A stretch of DNA of 64,000 nucleotides from Pseudooceanicola atlanticus (lineage in GTDB: Bacteria > Pseudomonadota > Alphaproteobacteria > Rhodobacterales > Rhodobacteraceae), in NCBI RefSeq assembly GCF_000768315.1, contig NZ_AQQX01000005.1:1-64000 (forward strand), in the 5' to 3' direction. Below are positions 1 through 8,148 of this stretch, piece after piece. A program made the position numbers and the translations under genes. Position 1 is the stretch's first letter. Every line of letters starts with the position of its first letter. Below the pieces are notes generated by a model that had not been told where the DNA came from, searched no databases, and worked only from the letters and a program-made list of their open reading frames with translations.

Positions 1-1
1 C

Positions 2-184
2 AACCTGCAGACTCTCATTATGAACGAGGGACCAACAGGGGGCAGGTCACCGTCTTCACCAATCGGCGGTAGCCAAGCAGGCTATGGTCGTATTCTCTGC
101 GGAAGCGTGGCTATCGAGTTCCCTCTGGGGATTACCGAGAACGAGCTTGTGAAGCTCGTACAAGTCGCGGGGCAACTCCAATGA
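2..184 (+). CDS. tnpA: IS66 family TnpA (OrfA), C-terminal fragment cut by window edge
   Basis: An open frame runs in from the window start and encodes about 60 residues ending in LVQVAGQLQ. Its stop codon overlaps the start of tnpB in an ATGA arrangement, as usual for translationally coupled IS66 orfA/orfB. The IEFPLGITENELVKLVQ stretch is like the tail of IS66 OrfA proteins, whose helix-turn-helix domain would lie upstream and is not visible. OrfA is an accessory protein required for IS66 transposition. The call rests mainly on position and coupling to tnpB; the fragment alone is too short for a firm family assignment. Confidence 0.7.
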   Translation, partial: NLQTLIMNEGPTGGRSPSSPIGGSQAGYGRILCGSVAIEFPLGITENELVKLVQVAGQLQ

Positions 185-531
185 TTGCGCCGTCGAACAC
201 CTACAAGATCTACCTCGCCACGACACCTGTCGATTTCCGAAAGGGCATGGATGGTCTGGCAAACTATGTACTGAGCAATTTCGACCTCGACCCGCTGTCC
301 GGGGCATTTTTCGTTTTCAGATCGAAAGGCCGCGACAAGATTAAGGTCTTGATGTGGGACGGTACTGGCCTTGTGCTGATCTACAAACGCATTGAGGGCG
401 CGGGCTTCGTCTGGCCAAAATTAACGGAGGCAAACATTTCCATGACCAAGGCCCAGTTCGAAGCCTTGTTCGAAGGCCTCGACTGGAGGCGTGTCGAGTC
501 TGCGAACTACCATCGCCCAAAGGTTGCCTAG
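181..531 (+). CDS. tnpB: IS66 family accessory protein TnpB (OrfB)
   Basis: This 116-residue protein has the usual TnpB length. It shows the family's conserved pattern: an N-terminal stretch near YLATTPVDFRKGMDGL, then FVFRSKGRDKIKVLMWDGTGLVLIYKRIEGAGFVWP. TnpB is needed together with TnpA and TnpC for IS66 transposition, but its biochemical role is unclear. It overlaps tnpA by 4 nt. Unlike standard IS66 elements, where tnpC follows directly, about 390 bp separate its stop from the likely tnpC start. The gene is full length with no frameshift. Confidence 0.93.
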   Translation: MIAPSNTYKIYLATTPVDFRKGMDGLANYVLSNFDLDPLSGAFFVFRSKGRDKIKVLMWDGTGLVLIYKRIEGAGFVWPKLTEANISMTKAQFEALFEGLDWRRVESANYHRPKVA

Positions 532-923
532 CTTCACTGAATACAGCGACGCGCTTGATGCTTTCTGATTGGAGTAGGTATCGAAGGTAGCGGTGGTCCC
601 AAAGCGCGTTGAGACCTGCTGAGTAGAATAGCGAATCGGTGGGGTTGTCTCGTTCTCACTGTCGCATCTTGGCTGCATTCCAATATAGCCCCCACAAAAA
701 TCGCCCAAATTTTAATCATAAATTGTGACGTGAAATCATCATGTTTCGCGAGATCACAGGAATTCCCCTATCGAAATCGCTAATTGCAAAATTCTCTCTC
801 TGGCTCCTCTTTCAAGGTTGCAAGACCTCCGCATACGCCGCATCCAAATCATACCGAAACGCAGGGAAGCTCACGCATCCGCCTTTGTTAAAGAAAGGCG
901 CAGCGTCTCGCTGCGTTCGGAAG
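532..923. other. 392-bp spacer between tnpB and tnpC
   Basis: No convincing gene is visible. The tnpC frame is open from an ATG at 741, but the residues between 741 and 924 do not look like TnpC N-terminal sequence. A coding region that starts at 924 gives a normal-looking OrfC. IS66 elements normally have only a few bases here, so this is either an insertion into the element or an unusual subgroup architecture. An AT-rich stretch around 700-730 could hold a promoter for tnpC. Confidence 0.5.
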
Positions 924-2594
924 ATGAAAGACTCAATCGACAGCCTAGCGGCTGACATCTTGGCCTCCGAATGCGTAAGCGCTCGCCACTTTGCTGATCG
1001 AGCGGAAGCGCTGTGGCGGGACGGTCAAAATGAGATCAGAGGCCTCCGTACTGAGCTAGAAAAGGCTAAGACGCGCAGCAAGATGAAGGATAGGAAAATT
1101 AGCGAGCTTGAAAGACAGATCGCTAACCTAAAGAAAATCGTCTTTGGCGCAAAAGCAGACCGCAATCCTAATAAGGATCAACTGCAAAAAGGCGATGGGC
1201 CATCTGACCAGTCAGTCCGGGGGCATACAGCCAATAGTGCAACGCCAAACTCTGGGAACGATCTGCATGGTCATAGGCAGACACCAAGACGTCTGGCCCA
1301 GCGCAATCGAAACGGTCGCGGAAAACGCGAGTTTACAAAATACCTAGAACGGTTCGAAATTTACATGGGTACGACAGACAAAAAATGTCCCTGTGGATGT
1401 GGTGGGTCGATACGGGGATATGACATCAACGAAACGTTGGAAATGGTCCCAGCACGTTATTATGTGGCCGTTCGCAAATACCCAAAATATCGATGCCGTG
1501 CGGCAGACAAGGTAGTGGGAACACCTTTCATACCACGTATCTTCCCTCAAACTACGATGAGCAACGGATTCTTAGCGAATGTGATTTTCATGCGTTTCGG
1601 TGCCCAACTGCCGTGGTATCGGCAGGAGGGGCTACTGAAGGCAAGCGGCATCGACCTCAATCGCAGCACCTTGATGACTTGGTCGAACCGGATAGCCATA
1701 CAAGCTCTTCAGCCCGTCTACGAATTGCTATTGCGGGAACTGCTTCATAACAGTGCGCGCCTCTTCATGGATGAAACTACCATTCCGATGCTCACGCCGG
1801 GCAAGGGGCGAACCATCACAAGCCACCTTATCGCAATTCACCGCGATGATCGTTCCTTTGGTGGCAATCTGCCCCCTATCGTCGCGTATGTACCCAGCAA
1901 GACCAGAGCGATGTACAAAATTCATCAACTTCTCAGCGGTTGCACTGCAATCGTGCAGACGGATGCTTACGCGGGCTACGGACAATTGGGGCGAGAAGGG
2001 ACGGATGTTGAAGGAATCGTCAACCCGAAATGCTGGGCACACACGCGAAGGCATTTCACTGATGAGTATAAGCGAAACAAGACAGAAGACGCCAGAATAG
2101 TGATCGAGTTGATCGCAGAGCTTTATGCTGAGGAACTGAAGATAAGGGGCAAGCCGCCCTTTGTTCGGAAGGCTCACCGCCAGAAATACAGCGCACCCGT
2201 AATTGCTCGATTAAAGGCATTCCTTGAAGAGTGTTCAGGTCGTCACCTGACAAAAGGCGGCATGGCGAAGGCCATCAGCTATGCGCAAAAGCTCTGGTCA
2301 GATTTGGTTCTCTTCGTCGATGACGGTCGTATTGATCTTGACACCAACCCAGTGGAGCGGATGTTCAAGCCGTCGATTTTGCTGCGCAAGAACGCGCTGT
2401 TCATGGGCAGCGACGAGGGTGCGGAGGCGTGGGGGATTTTGTCCTCCATCGTTGAGACCTGCAAACTCAATGGGGTGAATGTCGAACTGTACCTGAATTG
2501 GGTGCTGGACCAGATTGCAGCCAAGCTGCCTCGCAGCGAGTACGACAAGCTGCTGCCCTGGAACGCTCCGCAGGAGTTCTTGGTTGGCCGATAA
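924..2594 (+). CDS. tnpC: IS66 family DDE transposase TnpC (OrfC)
   Basis: Starting at ATG 924 gives 556 residues, somewhat longer than the common 510-530. The N-terminus is a coiled-coil helical region (ELEKAKTRSKMKDRKISELERQ), followed by the KIVFGAKADR motif typical of IS66 OrfC. A zinc-binding CPCGCGG segment comes next, then the catalytic core with acidic residues in RLFMDETTIPML, VQTDAYAGYG and DTNPVERMFKP (DDE triad). The last forms the terminal E-containing motif. The C-terminus (NWVLDQIAAKLP...YDKLLPWN) is also family-typical. The protein cuts and joins element ends. All motifs are intact, so the transposase looks functional. An upstream in-frame ATG at 741 was not chosen because the added 61 residues lack family character. 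Confidence 0.92.
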   Translation: MKDSIDSLAADILASECVSARHFADRAEALWRDGQNEIRGLRTELEKAKTRSKMKDRKISELERQIANLKKIVFGAKADRNPNKDQLQKGDGPSDQSVRGHTANSATPNSGNDLHGHRQTPRRLAQRNRNGRGKREFTKYLERFEIYMGTTDKKCPCGCGGSIRGYDINETLEMVPARYYVAVRKYPKYRCRAADKVVGTPFIPRIFPQTTMSNGFLANVIFMRFGAQLPWYRQEGLLKASGIDLNRSTLMTWSNRIAIQALQPVYELLLRELLHNSARLFMDETTIPMLTPGKGRTITSHLIAIHRDDRSFGGNLPPIVAYVPSKTRAMYKIHQLLSGCTAIVQTDAYAGYGQLGREGTDVEGIVNPKCWAHTRRHFTDEYKRNKTEDARIVIELIAELYAEELKIRGKPPFVRKAHRQKYSAPVIARLKAFLEECSGRHLTKGGMAKAISYAQKLWSDLVLFVDDGRIDLDTNPVERMFKPSILLRKNALFMGSDEGAEAWGILSSIVETCKLNGVNVELYLNWVLDQIAAKLPRSEYDKLLPWNAPQEFLVGR

Positions 2595-2707
2595 AACGCC
2601 ACAGGCCGAAATGGGTGGCAAGATTATCCGTTGTATCCACGATCTTTTTGTTGCCCGCTGGGGTCACACGTTAGATCATGATGGCTACGTTGAAACCTTC
2701 AAAGGTT

Positions 2708-2726
2708 GTGGCGGTTGAACCGCCAC
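2708..2726. repeat. 19-bp near-palindrome after tnpC
   Basis: Arms GTGGCGGTT and AACCGCCAC are perfectly complementary (9 bp) around a single central G. No T-run follows, so it is not a standard intrinsic terminator. It lies 114 bp past tnpC and 67 bp before the GTG start of the next gene. It could be an operator for that gene or the hairpin at the end of the tnpC transcript. Confidence 0.5.
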
Positions 2727-2792
2727 CTCTAACAGCGTGCCTACTATGGATACGCGAATGGCGCAGGAATAGTCGGTAAGGAGTTTACATCA

Positions 2793-4895
2793 GTGCGATC
2801 CGAGGAAGAGTGTTTTCAGGAGCTTATAGAACTGTGCCGAAGTCCGGGCTTTGCACACGCAATCGCGATGCTCTGTTTCCGAGACAATTGGATTGGACTC
2901 AAAGACCAGATGACCGGCAAACTGATTGCGGATATGAAATCACCGCAACGTCTAGTGCGAACTGAGATTGCATCGTTAATCGGCGGGCTGCTTGGAGGCC
3001 CCGGCTCCACTGAACTCCCTGATCAAGCAGTGATCGCGCAGTATCTAGAGCGAACGGAGCGCCTCCTTGAAGAAATTCATCAATGCATGGTCAAAGATGC
3101 TTTCTCCGCACGGAAGGCGGGTACCTCTCCCCTTTCAACTGGAGAGGCGATCAGAGAAGCGGCCTTTTACGCCACCGAAAGCGCTTACGCATTTCAGTAC
3201 AATGCTTTTTCGGAAATGCGTTACCAGCAGGATAAGCAATGGCTTGCCGACAACGTAGGGTTTACCCCCGAAGATGCCAAAATCATCGCTGATGCGATTG
3301 TTGGCATCCAGTCTCAAAAGGCGCAGGATCACCTTGAAAGTCTTAGGCATATTGACCAGAAGTTTTGGACGATGCTTCCAGCATTCGAACTAGAGCAAGG
3401 AGCGCTAGTTACTGCTTCAGGCTTGTCAGAAAAAACTGTCGAGAATTTCTTCGATGCTTTCACTTGTGATGTCAGTTTCGATAATGCGACTTTTCAATCC
3501 GTTACTGACTTCAATATTACCTCAGCGCGCCCCATCGTCCTCTTGGATGGACGACACTATCTGTTTCAATACGTCAGCCTCACTGAAGCAATTTATGAGT
3601 GCCCTGCTCATTGGATGTACCAAGACGCATCATACAGGGCGGCGGCATCTAAAAACAAAGGCAATTTCACAGAAGAAATGACCTTTCAGTTTCTAAAAAG
3701 AATATTCGGTGACGATCACGTTTTCCAGAACTTGGATATTTTTGATGGTGCGAATAAGGTTGGTGAAATAGATGTATATGTTTCCTTTGGTGAGATCGGG
3801 ATCATCTGTCAATGCAAGTCACAAAAGCTGACAGCCGCTTCGCGGAGCGGAAATTTGGTGAAAATTCAAAAAGATTTCCAACTTGCAATTCAAGAAGCTT
3901 ATGGCCAGTGCCGAAATTGTTTTGATGGACTTCAAGTTCAAAACGTAGTTGTAAGGGACGCGGCCGGAAATGTGGTCGACCTGAAAAGGCCAGAGAGAGT
4001 GTTCCCGATTACGATTATTTCGGATCACTATCCGGCATTGAGTGTTCAAGTTCGACAATTCCTGAAGATCAATTCTGCCGAAGGATTTGAAAACCCGCTC
4101 TGCGTCGACCTTTTTACTCTAGACGTTCTCTCGGAACTGGTTCCCTCTCCAATCCGGGTCTTAGCATACTTAGAGCGCCGTTCTCTATACTACGACTGGA
4201 TAATGACGGCCAACGAATTGGCCGTGCTCGGTCATTTCCTAAAAGTAAACCTTTGGCTCGAAGGTGAATATGACATCTTAAATTTGGACGACAGTTTAGC
4301 AAGCGATATTGACGCCGCAATGATTGTGCGGCGGGAAGGCCTTCCGGGGCAAGATACTCCGGAAGGACTTCTGACGCGCTTTAAGGACAAATTTGTCGTT
4401 CGTGTGATCGATGATGTTGATCGCAATCCAAATGCACTCTGTGTTGAATTAGGGCTATCTCTTCTTGAGATGGGAGAGGACGGTATCAACCAAATTGAGG
4501 GGTTGATCTCAAGAATGGCGGCAAGTGGAAAAGGCGATGTCACTCTGCCTATGGAAAATCGCTCGTCCGGCCTAACTATACATTGCAATTCTGATCCCCA
4601 GTTCATTGCAGAGCCTGCGCTGCGTAAGCATATGTTACGTCGCAAGTATTTTCAGAAGGCGGACAAATGGTTGGGGCTTAAGGTTGATCCTTTGACCAAG
4701 CAAGTGCATTTCGGCGCGTATGTTCGGCAGAAGCATGCATTTGACTATGAGCTAGAACAAATTATGGCTGGAGCGCCGCCATTGGTCAAAACCGAGGATG
4801 TCTTGCGGGGGGGAGGGCGACGAAAAGTTGGACGAAACGAGAAGTGTCCGTGCGGGAGCGGCAAAAAGTACAAGCGTTGCTGTGGTAATGGCTAA
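2793..4895 (+). CDS. Large orphan protein: NERD/PD-(D/E)XK-like nuclease core plus C-terminal SEC-C motif
   Basis: The 700-residue product has no name I can assign. The GTG start is supported by AAGGAG at 2778-2783. Residues 1-300 are mostly helical with no recognised motif. Residues about 300-380 resemble NERD/PD-(D/E)XK folds: NKGNFTEEMTFQFLKRIF, then GEIDVYVSFGEIGIICQCKSQK, giving E, D327 and Q340-C-K342 in the expected order, with Gln in place of the more common Glu. The end, GRNEKCPCGSGKKYKRCCG, is a textbook SEC-C zinc motif. No signal peptide or membrane helix is seen. The gene stands alone, next to an IS66 element and near a tRNA gene, and is AT-richer than its surroundings. A DNA-targeting accessory or defence role is an inference only. 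Confidence 0.6.
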   Translation: MRSEEECFQELIELCRSPGFAHAIAMLCFRDNWIGLKDQMTGKLIADMKSPQRLVRTEIASLIGGLLGGPGSTELPDQAVIAQYLERTERLLEEIHQCMVKDAFSARKAGTSPLSTGEAIREAAFYATESAYAFQYNAFSEMRYQQDKQWLADNVGFTPEDAKIIADAIVGIQSQKAQDHLESLRHIDQKFWTMLPAFELEQGALVTASGLSEKTVENFFDAFTCDVSFDNATFQSVTDFNITSARPIVLLDGRHYLFQYVSLTEAIYECPAHWMYQDASYRAAASKNKGNFTEEMTFQFLKRIFGDDHVFQNLDIFDGANKVGEIDVYVSFGEIGIICQCKSQKLTAASRSGNLVKIQKDFQLAIQEAYGQCRNCFDGLQVQNVVVRDAAGNVVDLKRPERVFPITIISDHYPALSVQVRQFLKINSAEGFENPLCVDLFTLDVLSELVPSPIRVLAYLERRSLYYDWIMTANELAVLGHFLKVNLWLEGEYDILNLDDSLASDIDAAMIVRREGLPGQDTPEGLLTRFKDKFVVRVIDDVDRNPNALCVELGLSLLEMGEDGINQIEGLISRMAASGKGDVTLPMENRSSGLTIHCNSDPQFIAEPALRKHMLRRKYFQKADKWLGLKVDPLTKQVHFGAYVRQKHAFDYELEQIMAGAPPLVKTEDVLRGGGRRKVGRNEKCPCGSGKKYKRCCGNG

Positions 4896-5263
4896 GCTCG
4901 AGACATTGGTAAGATGGCAACGGTTGTCGCGCTTTTCACCCTGAGCTCAGGGCGGCGCCACGACCGTGTCGGTTGTATTTAAAGGCTGAATGCAGCCACT
5001 ACGCCGCGCGTCGCATGAACGGTCCGCTGAATATTGAATGCGTGAAAATCTATGCCCCGTATTGGCGCTTAGCGCCAATATACAAGGGGGTCAGCGTCGC
5101 TAAAAGACCTCAAATCGGGGGGCAGATGCAACGCTTACCTCCGAATGAGGAGACCGACGATGCGGAAGAGCTGACCTGCTGAAAGGTGATCGCAGACGAA
5201 ATGGTCTATGGCTACAAGTAGCTGCAAGAAGCTGAAGCGAAACCAATTCGTTAGCCGAAGAAA
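4896..5263. other. Gene-poor stretch between the orphan nuclease gene and tRNA-Phe
   Basis: No credible coding region is seen. A 69-codon frame at 4973-5182 shows no domain character. The stretch holds three notable strings: a perfect 14-bp palindrome CCCTGAGCTCAGGG at 4939-4952, a 21-bp palindrome at 5060-5080, and a CGCTTAC string at 5132-5138 that looks like an IS66 right terminus. It probably represents the edge of the acquired segment next to the tRNA. Confidence 0.5.
5060..5080. repeat. 21-bp perfect palindrome with 1-nt centre
   Basis: Arms TATTGGCGCT (5060-5069) and AGCGCCAATA (5071-5080) are exact reverse complements around a single T. The short centre argues for a dimeric protein binding site rather than an RNA hairpin. 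No long T-run follows. It sits about 165 bp after the orphan nuclease gene. Confidence 0.55.
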
Positions 5264-5338
5264 TGGTGCCCGGGGGCGGAATCGAACCACCGACACGAGG
5301 ATTTTCAATCCACTGCTCTACCCCTGAGCTACCCGGGC
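5264..5338 (-). tRNA. tRNA-Phe (GAA anticodon)
   Basis: Reading the minus strand, the gene starts GCCCGGGTAGCTCAG and ends CCCGGGC-A-CCA, so the CCA tail is encoded (75 nt with it). The 7-bp acceptor stem is perfect. The D-arm (GCTCAGGGGTAGAGC), the anticodon loop TTGAAAA with anticodon GAA, and the T-loop GGTTCGATTCC are all present. The 3' end faces the AT-rich IS66/nuclease block, the usual geometry when an island has integrated at a tRNA 3' end. Confidence 0.96.
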
Positions 5339-5375
5339 ACGGGGAAGCCGGATGATCCCAGCTTCGGGTTGCGGC

Positions 5376-5404
5376 GTTCTATGCGCGGGAGGGGAGGTTG
5401 TCCA
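5376..5404 (-). promoter_or_regulatory. Probable sigma-70 promoter of tRNA-Phe
   Basis: On the minus strand, a -35 hexamer TGGACA (5404-5399) and a -10 hexamer TAGAAC (5381-5376) are separated by 17 bp. Transcription would begin about 30 nt before the mature tRNA 5' end at 5338. Hexamers and spacing fit a housekeeping promoter; this is a read by eye. Confidence 0.55.
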
Positions 5405-5811
5405 GAGAGATTTTTTGAATTTTTGGAACGTGGTGGTCGGAGCCCTTCGGGTAACGCCGAAGGCTGTGCTGCATGCCAAGACATCTGCTATTTAATGGCC
5501 AGCCAAGGGACGATTGTGAACCGGGTTGGAACCTTTGCCGACAAGGATGACATCCACACAAGAGCGTGCAAAGCGCTTGCCGGAACGGTGCTTACAACAA
5601 TGTTATGCGGAAGCGGTTCGATGAGGCGGTTTCCGCGAAAATGCCGCGCTGATGATGAGGCAGCGACAGAAAGCTCACGTTGCGTAAGCCTGAAAAGTGG
5701 CGGAGCTCGAAGGGCTTGGCAGCACCTGCACCGGCCGAGAGGCGCACCGGGAATCGCGGAAGATGGTGCCGACGGGCTGCAAGAGCCCCTTCCAGGGTGC
5801 GACAAAATTCT
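5405..5811. other. Intergenic stretch before ctaD, no supported gene
   Basis: Several frames are open on both strands, including 148 codons from 5369 on the plus strand. None shows domain character, a good ribosome binding site or natural composition, and they overlap each other. A GC-rich imperfect hairpin (AGCCCTTCGG / CCGAAGGCT) lies near 5442-5466. Nothing else is recognised. Confidence 0.4.
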
Positions 5812-5825
5812 TTGATCTGCGTCAA
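5812..5825 (+). promoter_or_regulatory. FNR/FnrL-type box upstream of ctaD
   Basis: The sequence TTGAT-CTGC-GTCAA matches the FNR-family pattern TTGAY-N4-RTCAA. It lies upstream of the predicted ctaD promoter, centred about 60 bp before the likely transcription start. In Rhodobacterales, FnrL and related Crp/Fnr regulators tie terminal oxidase genes to oxygen supply. Direct binding is inferred, not shown. Confidence 0.55.
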
Positions 5826-5844
5826 TTGCGGGCATTGCCCGCCC

Positions 5845-5872
5845 CTGACAATCATTCTAGAACGCGAATAAT
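5845..5872 (+). promoter_or_regulatory. Probable ctaD promoter
   Basis: A -35 hexamer CTGACA (5845-5850) and a -10 hexamer AATAAT (5867-5872) are separated by 16 bp. Initiation would fall near 5879, leaving a leader of about 44 nt before ATG 5923. A short hairpin, GCGGGC-ATT-GCCCGC, lies just before the -35 element. Confidence 0.5.
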
Positions 5873-5922
5873 TCGGGATCCGGCTCGTCCGGGACCAGTG
5901 TATCACCAGCAGGAGGCGAGAC

Positions 5923-7593
5923 ATGGCCGACGCAGCCGTTCATGGCCACGGACATGAAGACAACCGCGGGTTCTTTACCCGGTGGTTCATGTCGACCAAC
6001 CACAAGGATATCGGGATTCTGTATCTGATCGTTGCGGCGATCACGGGTCTGATCTCGGTCCTTTTCACCGTTTACATGCGCATGGAGCTTATGCATCCGG
6101 GCGTCCAGTACATGTGTCTGGAAGGCGCGCGTTTCATCGCCTCCGATGCGACCTGTACCCCGAACGGGCATCTTTGGAACGTGATGATCACCTATCACGG
6201 CGTCCTGATGATGTTCTTCGTGGTCATTCCGGCCCTTTTCGGCGGCTTCGGCAACTACTTCATGCCGCTGCAGATCGGTGCGCCGGACATGGCGTTCCCG
6301 CGGATGAACAACCTCAGCTTCTGGATGTACTGCGCCGGTGTCGGCCTGGGTGTCGCCTCGCTGCTGGCGCCGGGGGGTAACGGACAGCTCGGCTCCGGTG
6401 TGGGCTGGGTTCTCTACCCGCCGCTTTCGACGACCGAAGGCGGGTATTCCATGGACCTGGCGATCTTCGCCGTCCACGTCTCGGGTGCCTCTTCGATCCT
6501 GGGCGCGATCAACATGATCACGACCTTCCTGAACATGCGCGCGCCGGGCATGACGCTCTTCAAGGTGCCGCTGTTCTCGTGGTCGATCTTCGTGACCGCA
6601 TGGCTCATCCTGCTGTCGCTGCCCGTTCTGGCCGGCGCCATCACGATGCTGCTGACCGACCGTAACTTCGGGACGACCTTCTTCGACCCGTCGGGCGGCG
6701 GCGACCCGATCCTGTACCAGCACATCCTGTGGTTCTTCGGCCACCCGGAAGTGTACATCATCATCCTGCCCGGCTTCGGAATCATCAGCCACGTGATCGC
6801 CACGTTCTCGCGCAAGCCGATCTTCGGCTACCTGCCGATGGTCCTGGCCATCATCGCGATCGGTGTTCTGGGCTTCGTCGTGTGGGCGCACCACATGTAC
6901 ACGGTGGGCATGTCCCTGTCGCAGCAGAGCTACTTCATGCTGGCGACCATGGTCATCGCGGTTCCGACGGGCGTGAAGGTGTTCAGCTGGATCGCAACGA
7001 TGTGGGGCGGCTCGGTCGAGTTCAAGACGCCGATGCTCTGGGCCTTCGGGTTCCTGTTCCTCTTCACCGTGGGCGGCGTGACCGGCGTGGTCCTGTCCCA
7101 GGCCGCCGTGGACCGTGCCTATCACGACACCTACTACGTGGTCGCGCACTTCCACTACGTGATGTCGCTGGGGGCCGTCTTCGCGATTTTCGCGGGTATC
7201 TACTTCTACTTCGGCAAGATGACCGGTCGTCAGTACCCCGAGACGCTGGGCAAGGTTCACTTCTGGATGATGTTCATCGGTGCCAACCTGACCTTCTTCC
7301 CGCAGCACTTCCTGGGCCGCCAAGGCATGCCGCGCCGCTACATCGACTATCCGGAGGCATTTGCCACCTGGAACTATTGGTCGTCGCTCGGTGCGTTCCT
7401 GTCCTTCGCGTCCTTCCTTCTGTTCTTCGGGATCGTGATCTACGCCCTGACGCGCGGCGCTAAGGTTACCGAGAACAACTACTGGAACGAATATGCCGAC
7501 ACGCTGGAGTGGACCCTGCCCTCTCCGCCGCCGGAGCATACGTTCGAAATCCTCCCCAAACAGGAGGATTGGGACAAAGGGCACGCCCATTGA
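5923..7593 (+). CDS. ctaD: Cytochrome c oxidase subunit I, aa3 type
   Basis: The 556-residue membrane protein catalyses oxygen reduction to water with proton pumping in the inner membrane. All key residues are visible: H92 and H411 for heme a, H409 for heme a3, the CuB ligands H274, H323 and H324, the cross-linked Y278, E276 of the D-channel with D122 at its mouth, and K352 of the K-channel. These are offset by ten from the Rhodobacter sphaeroides numbering. About twelve hydrophobic helices are present. AGGAGG at 5911-5916 supports the start. The gene stands apart from other cta genes, as is usual in Rhodobacterales, and is followed by an intrinsic terminator. An FNR-type box lies upstream. 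Confidence 0.98.
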   Translation: MADAAVHGHGHEDNRGFFTRWFMSTNHKDIGILYLIVAAITGLISVLFTVYMRMELMHPGVQYMCLEGARFIASDATCTPNGHLWNVMITYHGVLMMFFVVIPALFGGFGNYFMPLQIGAPDMAFPRMNNLSFWMYCAGVGLGVASLLAPGGNGQLGSGVGWVLYPPLSTTEGGYSMDLAIFAVHVSGASSILGAINMITTFLNMRAPGMTLFKVPLFSWSIFVTAWLILLSLPVLAGAITMLLTDRNFGTTFFDPSGGGDPILYQHILWFFGHPEVYIIILPGFGIISHVIATFSRKPIFGYLPMVLAIIAIGVLGFVVWAHHMYTVGMSLSQQSYFMLATMVIAVPTGVKVFSWIATMWGGSVEFKTPMLWAFGFLFLFTVGGVTGVVLSQAAVDRAYHDTYYVVAHFHYVMSLGAVFAIFAGIYFYFGKMTGRQYPETLGKVHFWMMFIGANLTFFPQHFLGRQGMPRRYIDYPEAFATWNYWSSLGAFLSFASFLLFFGIVIYALTRGAKVTENNYWNEYADTLEWTLPSPPPEHTFEILPKQEDWDKGHAH

Positions 7594-7622
7594 TCGGGCC
7601 CTGACGTTCAACAATCTGCATG

Positions 7623-7649
7623 GGGCCGGGGGGAAACCTCCGGCCCTTT
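7623..7649 (+). terminator. Intrinsic terminator after ctaD
   Basis: Ten-base arms (GGGCCGGGGG at 7623-7632, CCTCCGGCCC at 7637-7646, one G-T wobble) close on a GAAA loop and are followed by TTT. It separates ctaD from the next gene, though the short T-run may allow read-through. Confidence 0.7.
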
Positions 7650-7668
7650 CCCGTTCGGAGCCGCACCG

Positions 7669-8142
7669 ATGCCCTATGAATGGACAACCTCGAAAAGCCT
7701 GGAGTTGCGTCCCCACCGGTCGCTGCCCCGCAAGGGATTCGCCGTGGTCATCCTGTTGTTCTTCACGCTGGTCTCGATCCCCCTGACCGCGATGGTCGGG
7801 ACCAAGACGCTCTGGGGGCTCCTGCCCTTCGCGATGGCGGCCCTGGCTGCGCTTTGGTGGGGTTTGCAACGCAGTTACCGTGACGGCGATATTCACGAAG
7901 AACTGCTGCTGCGTCACGACGAGGTGTTGCTGACACGGACCAATCCGGATGGTTCCGGCCAGATCTGGCGCTGCAATCCGTACTGGGTGCGCGTGTCGAA
8001 TCACGAGACCGGCGGCCCGGTTCCGAATTACATCACGCTGAACGGCAATGGCCGAGAGGTCGAGATCGGGGCCTTCCTGTCAGAAGACGAGCGCAAGGCA
8101 CTATTCGAAGAGTTGAAGCACAAGCTGGCTCAGATCGGCTGA
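7669..8142 (+). CDS. DUF2244 family membrane protein
   Basis: This 157-residue protein has two hydrophobic segments at about residues 24-45 and 48-65 (GFAVVILLFFTLVSIPLTAMV and LLPFAMAALAALWWG), followed by a soluble domain. The soluble part, with ELLLRHDEVLLTRTNPDG and VEIGAFLSEDERKALFEELK, fits the DUF2244 pattern. The function is unknown. In Rhodobacterales it often lies near ctaD, and here it follows within 80 bp, so a link to oxidase biogenesis is possible but unproven. Confidence 0.8.
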   Translation: MPYEWTTSKSLELRPHRSLPRKGFAVVILLFFTLVSIPLTAMVGTKTLWGLLPFAMAALAALWWGLQRSYRDGDIHEELLLRHDEVLLTRTNPDGSGQIWRCNPYWVRVSNHETGGPVPNYITLNGNGREVEIGAFLSEDERKALFEELKHKLAQIG

Positions 8143-8148
8143 GTCGCG

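Larger units (their letters stand above)
1..2594 (+). mobile_element. IS66-family insertion sequence, left end outside the window
   Basis: The three-gene set typical of IS66 elements lies in order on the plus strand: the end of tnpA, tnpB and tnpC. The left terminal inverted repeat is beyond the window. The right end is not certain. A CGCTTAC string, which resembles the reverse complement of the GTAAGCG-type IS66 terminus, occurs only at 5132-5138, far past tnpC. The element may therefore end soon after tnpC with a diverged repeat, or it may carry the downstream nuclease gene as a passenger. Base composition is clearly poorer in GC than the region after 5900, which supports transfer. Confidence 0.75.

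Noticed and set aside
741-923. Upstream extension of the tnpC frame
   Set aside because: The added 61 residues do not resemble TnpC; ATG 924 gives a normal N-terminus.
5132-5138. CGCTTAC as the IS66 right terminus
   Set aside because: Only seven bases agree with an IS66-type end, and the left end is not visible for comparison; kept only as a note.
5369-5815. 148-codon frame before ctaD
   Set aside because: No ribosome site, no family character and overlap with the tRNA promoter and FNR box.
5857-8004. Minus-strand open frame of 715 codons opposite ctaD
   Set aside because: It lies antisense to an unmistakable ctaD, is rich in Arg/His/Asp/Gln as expected from GC3-biased antisense codons, and has no domain.
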